DNA of 18,757 bases, taken from the NCBI GenBank assembly GCA_023399375.1, contig JAEWPX010000192.1, positions 1 to 18,757 of the forward strand. Reading direction: 5' to 3'. Positions 1 through 6,930 of the stretch are shown piece after piece (position 1 is the first letter of the stretch; each line of letters opens with the position of its first letter). Under the pieces are notes generated by a model, which worked only from the letters and a program-made list of their open reading frames with translations, had not been told where the DNA came from and did not search any database. This DNA comes from Pseudomonadota bacterium. Its GTDB lineage: Bacteria > Desulfobacterota > Desulfovibrionia > Desulfovibrionales > Desulfovibrionaceae. Both the position numbers and the translations under genes were made by a program.

Positions 1-10
1 CTGCCCGGGA

Positions 11-110
11 CCCGCGGGGGGGTGTCACTCCCCCGGGTCCCCCCGGTCGGCGTGGTGGCGCGGGGGAGGCTGCGGTCACCGGATGGGCGGGGGCTTGCGA
101 AACGAAGACG
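11..110 (+). repeat. Dispersed repeat, left copy (hairpin plus conserved tail)
   Basis: A G-run/C-run hairpin centred near base 25 (GGGGGTGTCACTCCCCC) is followed by a tail that includes GGTCGGCGT, GTGGCGCG, GGAGGCTGCGG, CACCGG and AACGAAGA in that order. The same blocks, in the same order and orientation, recur at 18658-18757. Hand alignment of 24-110 with 18670-18757 gives roughly 85% identity with one indel. The hairpin alone would suit a terminator for a gene to the left of the window, but the conserved tail is more than a terminator needs. Confidence 0.7.
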
Positions 111-116
111 GGACCG

Positions 117-133
117 TCGCCCTTTCAGGGCGA
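117..133. terminator. Small perfect hairpin
   Basis: TCGCCCT and AGGGCGA form a perfect 7-bp stem around a TTC loop, just after the left repeat copy. An AT-richer stretch follows, without a clean T-run, so a terminator role is only possible. Confidence 0.3.
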
Positions 134-199
134 ATTTGAAGGAATTTTGCTTTGGAAGCCTTGGAAAGATAAACAAACCTGAAGGAAGTTTCTTTAAAT

Positions 200-214
200 G
201 CGGCGCTTCGCCGC
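200..214 (-). terminator. GCGGCG hairpin followed by A/T-rich DNA on the minus strand
   Basis: GCGGCG and CGCCGC pair around a three-base loop. Read on the minus strand, the stem is followed by ATTTAAAG. It could be a back-up terminator for the minus-strand operon that ends at 418. Confidence 0.3.
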
Positions 215-215
215 T

Positions 216-302
216 GGCGTCCGTGGTCTCGGAATTTCGGGCAACCCGCAGGCCGCAAAGCCGGTAAGCCACATTGCCCGAAATTCCGAAACCACGGACC
301 CC
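216..302. repeat. Long inverted repeat (24-bp arms, 29-base loop)
   Basis: Arms at 221-244 and 274-297 are reverse complements with a single mismatch. Each starts or ends in CCGTGGT/ACCACGG and has GAATTTCGGGCAA/TTGCCCGAAATTC in its core. Pairing continues outward through 216-220 and 298-302 with one mismatch. The loop (245-273) contains a smaller GGC/GCC pairing. The arms are less GC-rich than the surroundings. It is downstream of the minus-strand operon but too large and too far away to be a simple terminator. It resembles a REP-like or miniature mobile palindrome. Confidence 0.75.
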
Positions 303-343
303 GACGCACCGCACACCGACCGTCTTTCCACCCGCTTCCCACT

Positions 344-382
344 CCCCCGCTCAGGGGGTCCGGGGGGAATGATCCCCCCCGG
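344..382 (-). terminator. Double G/C-run hairpin ending the minus-strand operon
   Basis: CCCCC/GGGGG (344-348/354-358) and GGGGGG/CCCCCC (362-367/374-380, loop AATGAT) can form two adjacent hairpins. The nearer one begins about 35 bases past the stop codon of the minus-strand gene at 418. There is no T-run. Tandem G-run/C-run hairpins also end the window at 18638-18683, so this looks like a recurring end-of-operon structure in this genome. Confidence 0.5.
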
Positions 383-417
383 CCGCCGGAGGCATCTTCC
401 TCTTCGCCTTTCCTTCT

Positions 418-918
418 CTAATTCAAATCGCGACGCGAGCGTTTGTACGCCGATGCCTTGGCCTGGGCGGCCTGGCGGTGTTTTTCCTCGGCCTTGGCCA
501 AGCGGCGCAGGACGTCCGCGGCGAGGTCGCTGCCGTCTTCGCCGGGCGGCAGATCGCAGGCGGCGAGGTCCTCGGCCATCTGCTTCTCCATGCGTTCGGA
601 TTCGAGGAACATGACGTAGGCCAGGGCCATGGCCGCCTCGTTTTCCTCGCTGCCGTCGCAAAGCAGGGTGATCTGATCCAGGGGCACGGTTTCGAAGAGC
701 CGGTCCACGAACATGCCGATCCATTTCTCGGTCAGTTGCGGCAGCAGGCGCGGCGTTTTTTCGACGATGATCCTGGCGGCTTCCGGGCTGATGCCGGGCC
801 GGGACAACCCGACGAAAGCGGTCAGGGCCTCTGCGCGACCGGCGTCGCCGGTACGGGCGACACGGCGCAGGAGCGTCCGGCGGACGGTTTCGCGCAGGGT
901 TTCGGGAGCGGCGCTCAT
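418..918 (-). CDS. Hypothetical helical protein, second gene of membrane-protein operon
   Basis: A 166-residue protein that I do not recognise as a family. It has no signal peptide and no membrane segment, so it is probably cytoplasmic. It looks almost wholly helical. The N-terminal half contains an Arg-rich stretch (about 10-30) and a repeated pattern of small hydrophobic and charged residues. The middle (about 85-115) is acidic. The end (about 135-163) is Lys/Arg/Ala/Glu-rich and could form a coiled coil. The start is the ATG whose first bases overlap the upstream gene's stop as ATGA, with AAGGA about nine bases upstream. This is strong evidence for translational coupling, so it probably works with the membrane protein encoded just upstream. 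The final residues are basic (SRRDLN). Confidence 0.85.
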   Translation of the reverse strand: MSAAPETLRETVRRTLLRRVARTGDAGRAEALTAFVGLSRPGISPEAARIIVEKTPRLLPQLTEKWIGMFVDRLFETVPLDQITLLCDGSEENEAAMALAYVMFLESERMEKQMAEDLAACDLPPGEDGSDLAADVLRRLAKAEEKHRQAAQAKASAYKRSRRDLN

Positions 919-1685
919 GGGTTGGTATCCTTGTCCGCGTCGGATTCGCCGGGCGGCAGCACGTCGATGACGCGGCCGGGCAGCGCGGGCTGTTCGCCGA
1001 TGAGGCGGCCGTCGGCGGCGATGTGTTTGCGGCCGTCGACGATGACGATGCCGGTGCGTTCGAGCACTTCCCTGCGGAAGGCGTATTCCTCCTGCATGCG
1101 CCGAGTCTTGTAAATGAACCACATGCGCACGAGGTAGCTCAGGCACCAGGCCGCGACGAGCCCGAGCATGACCCAGGGGGCGATGACCTCGACGTGGTCG
1201 CCGATACGCAGGAGCATCTGGATCACGGCGTCGAGGTAATACAGCGCCACGCCGAGCAGGATCATGCCGCCGAGCAGGATGACGGTGGGCAGGCCGCGCG
1301 AGAGGCTGACGAGGCGTCGCAGCCGCTCCGGCATGTAGCGCAGGTGTTCCTCGTCCATGGCCGGTTCGCCCTTGAAGAAGCGGGTGAACCCCATGCCGAT
1401 GATGTTGACGACGAACATGATGGCCACAGGCGCGAGGATGAGCGCCACGCCGTAGGGGATCCAGGGGAAACGAAACTGGACGGTGCCGTCGGGAAGTTTC
1501 TGGGAGTTGATGATGCCGTAACACACGGCGGCGATGGTGACGGCGAATTCCACCAGGATGACCCCGATGGAGAGGAAGGTCAGAAGGTTCTTTTTTTCCT
1601 TGTCGGAAAGGGGCATGCCGAAGCCGCCCAGGGAGGCCGCGCTGCCCTTGGCTTCGCTGGTCTCGTTGCCTTGCGGGTTATCCAT
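915..1685 (-). CDS. Hypothetical four-helix integral membrane protein
   Basis: A 256-residue inner-membrane protein of unknown function. It has a polar N-terminus (1-30), hydrophobic segments near 33-58, 75-98, 131-155 and 166-192, a basic loop between helices 2 and 3 (about 100-130), and a soluble C-terminal tail (193-256) that includes TGIVIVDGRKHIAADGRLIG. The even number of helices and the positive residues after helix 4 (YKTRRMQ) suggest that both ends are cytoplasmic. It is the first gene of a two-gene operon with an ATGA overlap to the next. No catalytic motif or known transporter signature is visible. The product is probably a lineage-restricted conserved membrane protein; nothing in the sequence points to a substrate. 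Confidence 0.85.
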   Translation of the reverse strand: MDNPQGNETSEAKGSAASLGGFGMPLSDKEKKNLLTFLSIGVILVEFAVTIAAVCYGIINSQKLPDGTVQFRFPWIPYGVALILAPVAIMFVVNIIGMGFTRFFKGEPAMDEEHLRYMPERLRRLVSLSRGLPTVILLGGMILLGVALYYLDAVIQMLLRIGDHVEVIAPWVMLGLVAAWCLSYLVRMWFIYKTRRMQEEYAFRREVLERTGIVIVDGRKHIAADGRLIGEQPALPGRVIDVLPPGESDADKDTNP

Positions 1686-2070
1686 AGAGGGTCTCTTCTA
1701 CCTTGCCGGACGTGCGGGCCGCCGTAGCCGAAGCATGGGGCCTCGTCCCGTCGTCTTTTCGGGGGACGCCGGCCACGGCGGGGACGAGGTTTCGGGGAAG
1801 ACCGGGGATGGGAACGGGCGCTTGGGCCGCGCGGCCGGCCCGGAGGGACGGTGCGGGGCGGGCGGTCCTGCCTTGAAATGAAGGGACGCCCCGGGGCCAA
1901 GGCCAGCCGGGACGCCAGGGCAATCCGATCCAGACGGCGTCTTCACTCCACCGGGGCGCCAAAGTAACGACATCCCAGCCACAACTCCAGGTAAGGGTTA
2001 ACCGGCCGGAAGGCAAGCCCCATCACGCACGTCGCGGAGCATAGGAGCCGGGAACGCCAGCCTTTTCGCA
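1686..2070. other. Gene-free spacer between divergent units
   Basis: About 385 bases between divergently transcribed genes. Open frames here are short, Arg/Pro-rich and unsupported by ribosome-binding sites. Small palindromes GGTTAACC (1996-2003) and CCGGCCGG (2002-2009) are visible. I could not identify a convincing promoter for the minus-strand operon. Confidence 0.5.
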
Positions 2071-2099
2071 TTGTCAGGGCAGGCGCTTTTTTCTATGTT
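2071..2099 (+). promoter_or_regulatory. Sigma-70-type promoter for the LysM gene
   Basis: TTGTCA (2071-2076) is followed by a 17-base spacer and TATGTT (2094-2099). These match 5/6 and 4/6 consensus positions at ideal spacing. Transcription would start near 2106, about 54 bases before the ATG. Confidence 0.5.
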
Positions 2100-2118
2100 C
2101 CCCGGAATGGCGGGGAAC
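2097..2118. promoter_or_regulatory. Inverted repeat over the predicted transcription start
   Basis: GTTCCCCG (2097-2104) and CGGGGAAC (2111-2118) are perfect reverse complements six bases apart. They overlap the -10 box and the predicted start. This position would suit a repressor operator, or a 5' UTR hairpin if transcription starts early. Confidence 0.4.
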
Positions 2119-2159
2119 GCATCTTCATCGTCCCTTCAACCTGCACACGGATTCCAGAC

Positions 2160-2894
2160 ATGCCAAGCCGAAGCGCCTTGTGCGCCCTGTTTCTCGGGGG
2201 CCTCGCGGCTGTTGCCGCTCCTTCCTGGGCACAGCCCTCTGCCGGCGACGGCACCTACACCATCCAGCGCGGGGATACGTTAAGCGGCATCGCCCGCAGG
2301 CTCGGCGTCAGCACCGAAGCGATCCAGCAGGCCAACGACCTCACCCATCCGGACCGCCTGTCCGCCGGACATGTCCTGCGCCTGCCCGCCGCCGCACGAC
2401 CGCCGGCAATCCCCAGCCCGGCCGTGGCCCCGGACGCGCCGCCTCCCGCCCCGGACGCGAACCAGCCCGTCGCCGTCCGGACGCCCGTGGCGGCCCCGCC
2501 AGCCGCTTTGGCGACGCCGGAAGCCGCCGCGCCCACGCCGGCCGCCGCACAGGAGAAGACCGTAGCGACACCGGCCGCGCCAACGCCCGCCGCTCCTTCG
2601 CAAGCGTCCACGGCCGGCGGCGCGGCCGATACGGACCTGTCGGCCGTGGGCGCATACAAACATCCGACGCTCGGCACGCTGCGCGTCAGCAAGGGGCCGG
2701 ACGGCATCATCCTGGACAAGGACAGCAAAAACATTCCCATGCGACGGTTGTTGTACGCCATTTACGATGGCACGGACGCAACGGGGAACGTCCACAACGT
2801 CGATCTGGTGTTCGATTACGCCGGGCATGTCGTGGCCTTGCGCTATTCCAACGGCGGCACCGGGCCGATCACGTTCGAAAAAATGAAAAAATAG
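2160..2894 (+). CDS. Exported LysM-domain protein with Ala/Pro linker
   Basis: A 244-residue envelope protein. Residues 1-24 are a Sec signal peptide (hydrophobic core, then PSWA before Gln25). Residues 32-75 form one LysM domain (YTIQRGDTLSGIARRLGVS...NDL...DRLSAGHVLRLP), which in this family binds the glycan of peptidoglycan. Residues about 76-160 are a low-complexity Ala/Pro/Thr linker. Residues about 161-244 form a compact C-terminal domain with aromatic and Gly-rich turns that I do not recognise; it has no M23 peptidase HxH or similar catalytic motif. It probably anchors the C-terminal domain to the wall in the periplasm. The ribosome-binding site is weak. It stands alone behind its own promoter and is followed by a hairpin. 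Confidence 0.88.
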   Translation: MPSRSALCALFLGGLAAVAAPSWAQPSAGDGTYTIQRGDTLSGIARRLGVSTEAIQQANDLTHPDRLSAGHVLRLPAAARPPAIPSPAVAPDAPPPAPDANQPVAVRTPVAAPPAALATPEAAAPTPAAAQEKTVATPAAPTPAAPSQASTAGGAADTDLSAVGAYKHPTLGTLRVSKGPDGIILDKDSKNIPMRRLLYAIYDGTDATGNVHNVDLVFDYAGHVVALRYSNGGTGPITFEKMKK

Positions 2895-2895
2895 C

Positions 2896-2936
2896 CGGCG
2901 GCATGCCTTGACCGCATGCGCCGCACCGCCTATTTT
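2896..2936 (+). terminator. Terminator after the LysM gene
   Basis: A stem of about 11 bp (2896-2906 with 2914-2924, one bulged G, containing two GCATGC copies) encloses a seven-base loop. It begins two bases after the stop codon and is followed by TATTTT at 2931-2936. It overlaps a promoter candidate. Confidence 0.45.
2908..2936 (+). promoter_or_regulatory. Sigma-70-type promoter embedded in the terminator
   Basis: TTGACC (2908-2913), mostly in the hairpin loop, lies exactly 17 bases before TATTTT (2931-2936). This gives 5/6 and 4/6 consensus matches. It would start transcription near 2943 and drive the formyltransferase gene at 2990. Confidence 0.45.
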
Positions 2937-2989
2937 CACGCAGCATGCAATCCTGGGCCGGCGCGATCCGGCCGGTGCGGAGAATCGTC

Positions 2990-3973
2990 ATGGCCTTCGA
3001 CATCGTTTTGCTCTCCCCCAACGAAGACGCCCTTTCGTTGCGCCAGGTTCTCGGCGCGCACGGCATGGGCGTCGCCATCCACCATGTCGTCGACCTTCCC
3101 GGCCTGCGGGAAGCCATCGGACGCATGGGGCCCAAGGCGCGGCTGCTTTCCTACCTCTCCCACGTCATCGTGCCGCAGGACTGCCTGGCGGCCTTTTCCC
3201 TGGGGGCCTACAATTTCCACCCCGGGTCGCCGGACTATCCCGGCACGGCTCCCGAAGCCTGGGCCTGCTACGAGCGGGCCAAGTCCTTCGGAGCGACCTT
3301 CCACGTCATGACCCCGCAGGTGGACGCCGGCGAAATCCTCGCCGCGGAAATCCTACCGGTGACCGCCGCCAAGGACCGTCCCGGGTATGCCACCGTCGCC
3401 CGGCAGGCCCTGTCGCTTTTGCTCATCCGCCTCGCGCCGGCGCTCACGCGCGAAGCGCCTCTCGTCGCCGAGGGCAGGCTGGCCTGGGGCGAAAAGAAAC
3501 ATACCATCGACGAGTACAACGCAATGTGCGTGCTTCCCGCCGACGTCGGCAAGGACGAGTTGCTCCACCGCCTCATGAGCTTCGGCCCTCCCGGGCCGGT
3601 GGAATTTTCCGTGCTCCTGCACGGCATGCGCTTCGTGCTCGAAGCCCCGGGCGGCGTCATCGGGCACCTCGATCCGCCGCAGCCCGACTGCATCCTCGGC
3701 TGGGTCCGGGACTCCAATGCCCCACAGACCCGCCAGGAAGTCAAACTCGTCATCGACGGCCACGATTACATCGTCGCCGCAGACCAGTTCCGCCCGGACG
3801 TCTGCGCGGCGGGCTTCGGCGACGGCCATTCCGGCTTCGTCTGGATGACGCCGCCGCAGTACAGGGACGGCCGGGCGCACCGCGTGGAAGCCTATTGCAA
3901 GGGCCAACCCGTGCCGGGGAGCCCCAGGCTCGCCGTCTTTCCGCGGACCGAAGCCGTCGAACCGGAGGCATGA
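2990..3973 (+). CDS. Formyltransferase-family protein with C-terminal beta-sandwich-like domain
   Basis: A 327-residue cytoplasmic protein. Residues 1-165 fit the formyl-transfer fold of Fmt, PurN and sugar N-formyltransferases, which move a formyl group from 10-formyltetrahydrofolate to an amine. The hallmark is NFHPGSPDYPG at 75-85, with the catalytic pair Asn75/His77, and VDAGEI at 111-116 supplies the third residue, Asp112. The methionyl-tRNA-binding C-terminus of Fmt is absent. Instead, residues about 236-312 carry a pattern (GWVRD...ADQFRPD...AGFGDGHSGF...DGRAHRV...GSP) that I associate with a beta-sandwich appended to glycosyltransferases and other glycan enzymes. A sugar N-formyltransferase is therefore the best guess. 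An upstream in-frame ATG at 2945 exists, but 2990 has GCGGAG seven bases before it and starts directly on the first beta strand. The DUF333 gene follows in the same direction. Confidence 0.82.
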   Translation: MAFDIVLLSPNEDALSLRQVLGAHGMGVAIHHVVDLPGLREAIGRMGPKARLLSYLSHVIVPQDCLAAFSLGAYNFHPGSPDYPGTAPEAWACYERAKSFGATFHVMTPQVDAGEILAAEILPVTAAKDRPGYATVARQALSLLLIRLAPALTREAPLVAEGRLAWGEKKHTIDEYNAMCVLPADVGKDELLHRLMSFGPPGPVEFSVLLHGMRFVLEAPGGVIGHLDPPQPDCILGWVRDSNAPQTRQEVKLVIDGHDYIVAADQFRPDVCAAGFGDGHSGFVWMTPPQYRDGRAHRVEAYCKGQPVPGSPRLAVFPRTEAVEPEA

Positions 3974-4020
3974 TCCGCTTGCGGACCGCAGGCCGAAGCC
4001 CCGCACAAGGAGGAGATGCC

Positions 4021-4269
4021 ATGCGCCACGGTTTGCTTCTCGCCGTGTTCTGCGGCCTTCTCGCCTGCGCCTGCCCCGCCGCCCAGGCGCAACTCGTCGG
4101 CATGCCCAATCCGGCCTCCACGTTCTGCGTGGAAAGCGGGGGTACGCTCGTCATCGGCGACACGGGCTCGGGGGCGGTCGGCACGTGCGTGTACGCCGGA
4201 GGCCTGGCCGTAGACGAATGGGCGCTCTACCGCTTCCTTTCTCCCCTGACCGACCTGTTATCCTGGTAA
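4021..4269 (+). CDS. DUF333 family small envelope protein
   Basis: An 82-residue protein. Residues 1-23 are a signal peptide ending AQA before Gln24. An LLAC at 13-16 leaves lipoprotein processing possible instead. The mature part is almost entirely one DUF333 domain, with the NPASTFCVESGG motif (30-41), a second Cys in GTCVYAGG and the closing DEWALYRFL. The two conserved Cys probably form a periplasmic disulfide. The family is sometimes labelled putative hemolysin, and no biochemical role is established from sequence. The start is well supported by AAGGAGGAG at 4007-4015. It begins 47 bases after the formyltransferase gene with no terminator between, so cotranscription is likely. Confidence 0.85.
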   Translation: MRHGLLLAVFCGLLACACPAAQAQLVGMPNPASTFCVESGGTLVIGDTGSGAVGTCVYAGGLAVDEWALYRFLSPLTDLLSW

Positions 4270-4288
4270 CGGGGCGACCTGGCCGGCG

Positions 4289-4331
4289 GGCTCCCTTGCG
4301 CAAAGGTCCCAGGGAAGGAGCCGAGTCTTTT
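4289..4331 (+). terminator. Probable terminator after the DUF333 gene
   Basis: GGCTCCCTT (4289-4297) pairs with AAGGAGCC (4315-4322) with one bulged C. TTTT follows at 4328-4331. It lies 20 bases past the stop codon and separates this unit from the signalling genes. Confidence 0.45.
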
Positions 4332-4431
4332 CCTCCTTTGATTCAGTATTTTTTTATGCTACTTGTACGCATCCAAGCGCAAAGAGCTTTGCAGGAGTCC
4401 TTCTGTAAAACGCGCAGATATGGGGGAATGC

Positions 4432-5220
4432 ATGAACGCACGCGGTTCGGACGAGGGCACGCCTTCCCTGTCCGTGCTGATTGTCGACGACAATGAAATC
4501 AACCGGTTCTACCTGCTGCACGCGCTGCGCAAAATGGGCCACAGCCCCGTCGCGGCGGAGGACGGCGGCCAGGCCGTCACGCTTTTTTCCAGCCAGCCCT
4601 TCGACCTCGTCTTCATGGACGTGCAACTGCCGGACATGGACGGGCTGGCCCTGACCCGCATCATCCGGGAGGGTCGGGCCGGCACGTGCAACGACGCCCG
4701 GATTCCCATCGTGGCCCTGACGGCGTTCACCTCTCGCGAAGACCGCGACCGCTGCCGGGCTGCCGGCATGGACGGCCATCTGGCCAAACCCGTCAGCGGC
4801 GCGGACATCGCCGCGGCCATCGCGCGCGTCATGGCCGCGGTGCCCCGGCAGGCCGACGCGTCGGACCAGGATGCGGACGGCTTCGATCTCCAGGCGTTCG
4901 CCCAGGAGAGCAACAGGGAATTCGCCGAAGAGATGCTTTCGCTGTTCCTGGAGCTGGCCGAACCCAAACGGCTGGCGCTGGCCCGGGCCCTCGAGCGGGG
5001 CGACGTCGCCGCCGCCGCGCCCCTGGCCCACGACCTGGCCGGCATGGCCGGGCCGATCCGGGCCAACCGCCTGCATGCGGCCATGAAGGCGGTGCAGGAG
5101 GCCTGCAACACGGGCTTGCTCGAACCCTGCCGCGCCAGCCACGCCGCAGCCGACCGGGAACTGGCCGCAGTGCTGGCCGCCGTCCGCTCCCACCCCCTGC
5201 TCGCCAACCGGGCGACCTGA
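4432..5220 (+). CDS. Receiver-Hpt phosphorelay protein
   Basis: A 262-residue cytoplasmic signalling protein. Residues about 12-130 are a receiver domain: acidic pair Asp19/Asp20, phospho-acceptor Asp63 in FMDVQLPDMDG, Thr97 and Lys119. Residues about 150-255 are a four-helix bundle like a histidine phosphotransfer (Hpt) domain. His200 in HDLAGMAG sits at the phospho-His position. The family usually reads HxLKG, but here the Lys is Ala203. Such proteins shuttle phosphate between receivers rather than bind DNA. The ATG at 4432 is chosen because GGGGGA lies five bases upstream and the next upstream ATG (4420) has no such site. It is 16 bases ahead of the NtrC-like gene, which makes them an operon and suggests that the Hpt feeds that regulator. 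An AT-rich patch with TATGCT (4355-4360) probably holds the promoter. Confidence 0.85.
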   Translation: MNARGSDEGTPSLSVLIVDDNEINRFYLLHALRKMGHSPVAAEDGGQAVTLFSSQPFDLVFMDVQLPDMDGLALTRIIREGRAGTCNDARIPIVALTAFTSREDRDRCRAAGMDGHLAKPVSGADIAAAIARVMAAVPRQADASDQDADGFDLQAFAQESNREFAEEMLSLFLELAEPKRLALARALERGDVAAAAPLAHDLAGMAGPIRANRLHAAMKAVQEACNTGLLEPCRASHAAADRELAAVLAAVRSHPLLANRAT

Positions 5221-5236
5221 GCGCAAGGACCCGGCC

Positions 5237-6675
<1,439 letters not shown>

Positions 6676-6676
<1 letters not shown>

Positions 6677-6727
6677 CGGCGAAGCGGTTTTCCCCTGTCT
6701 TTCGGGACCATGCCCGCCGCAGTTTTT
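6676..6727 (+). terminator. Possible terminator after the NtrC-like gene
   Basis: GCGGCG (6676-6681) can pair with CGCCGC (6715-6720) across 33 bases. TTTTT follows at 6723-6727. The loop is long, so the call is weak. Confidence 0.25.
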
Positions 6728-6800
6728 CGTGCTGCTGGCGGTTGCACTGTCTTTTCCTGCCCTACGCCTCCTCTTTTTCAGGAATGCACAGCGCCCACGC

Positions 6801-6810
6801 AAGACGTCTT
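6801..6810. promoter_or_regulatory. Perfect 10-base palindrome, possible activator site
   Basis: AAGACGTCTT is self-complementary and centred about 75 bases upstream of the start predicted from the -24/-12 element. This is a plausible position for an upstream enhancer site bound by a dimeric NtrC-family activator. Only a single site was found. Confidence 0.3.
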
Positions 6811-6853
6811 CAAAATTTCAACAACAACTACGGCACAATAAAGAGGAACGCCT

Positions 6854-6869
6854 TGGCCCGGTTCTTGAT
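6854..6869 (+). promoter_or_regulatory. Sigma-54 (-24/-12) promoter candidate for msrAB
   Basis: TGGCCCGGTTCTTGAT matches the sigma-54 consensus TGGCACG-N4-TTGCW at 10 of 12 fixed positions with exact spacing. The GG of the -24 element is intact; the -12 GC reads GA, which is its main weakness. It lies 61 bases before the msrAB start codon and just downstream of a sigma-54 activator gene. Confidence 0.5.
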
Positions 6870-6930
6870 AGCGCTTTTCAAGACCCCGTGCAGGCGCGCT
6901 CCGTCACACGGCGCGCCAGGGGAGGCTGTC

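Noticed and set aside
1..417. A CRISPR or tandem-repeat array in the hairpin-rich left end
   Set aside because: The structures are palindromes of different sequence without regular repeat-spacer spacing.
1678..2016. Small Arg/Pro-rich open frames in the divergent spacer
   Set aside because: There is no ribosome-binding site, domain or plausible composition; they are typical random frames in GC-rich DNA.
2908..4269. A 453-codon frame that would fuse the DUF333 protein to an upstream extension
   Set aside because: The upstream part is a shifted shadow of the formyltransferase. AAGGAGGAG directly before 4021 defines the true start.
4281..4300. A second possible -24/-12 promoter near the terminator before the receiver-Hpt gene
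   Set aside because: TGGC and TTGC are 12 bases apart instead of seven, and the stretch fits the terminator stem better.
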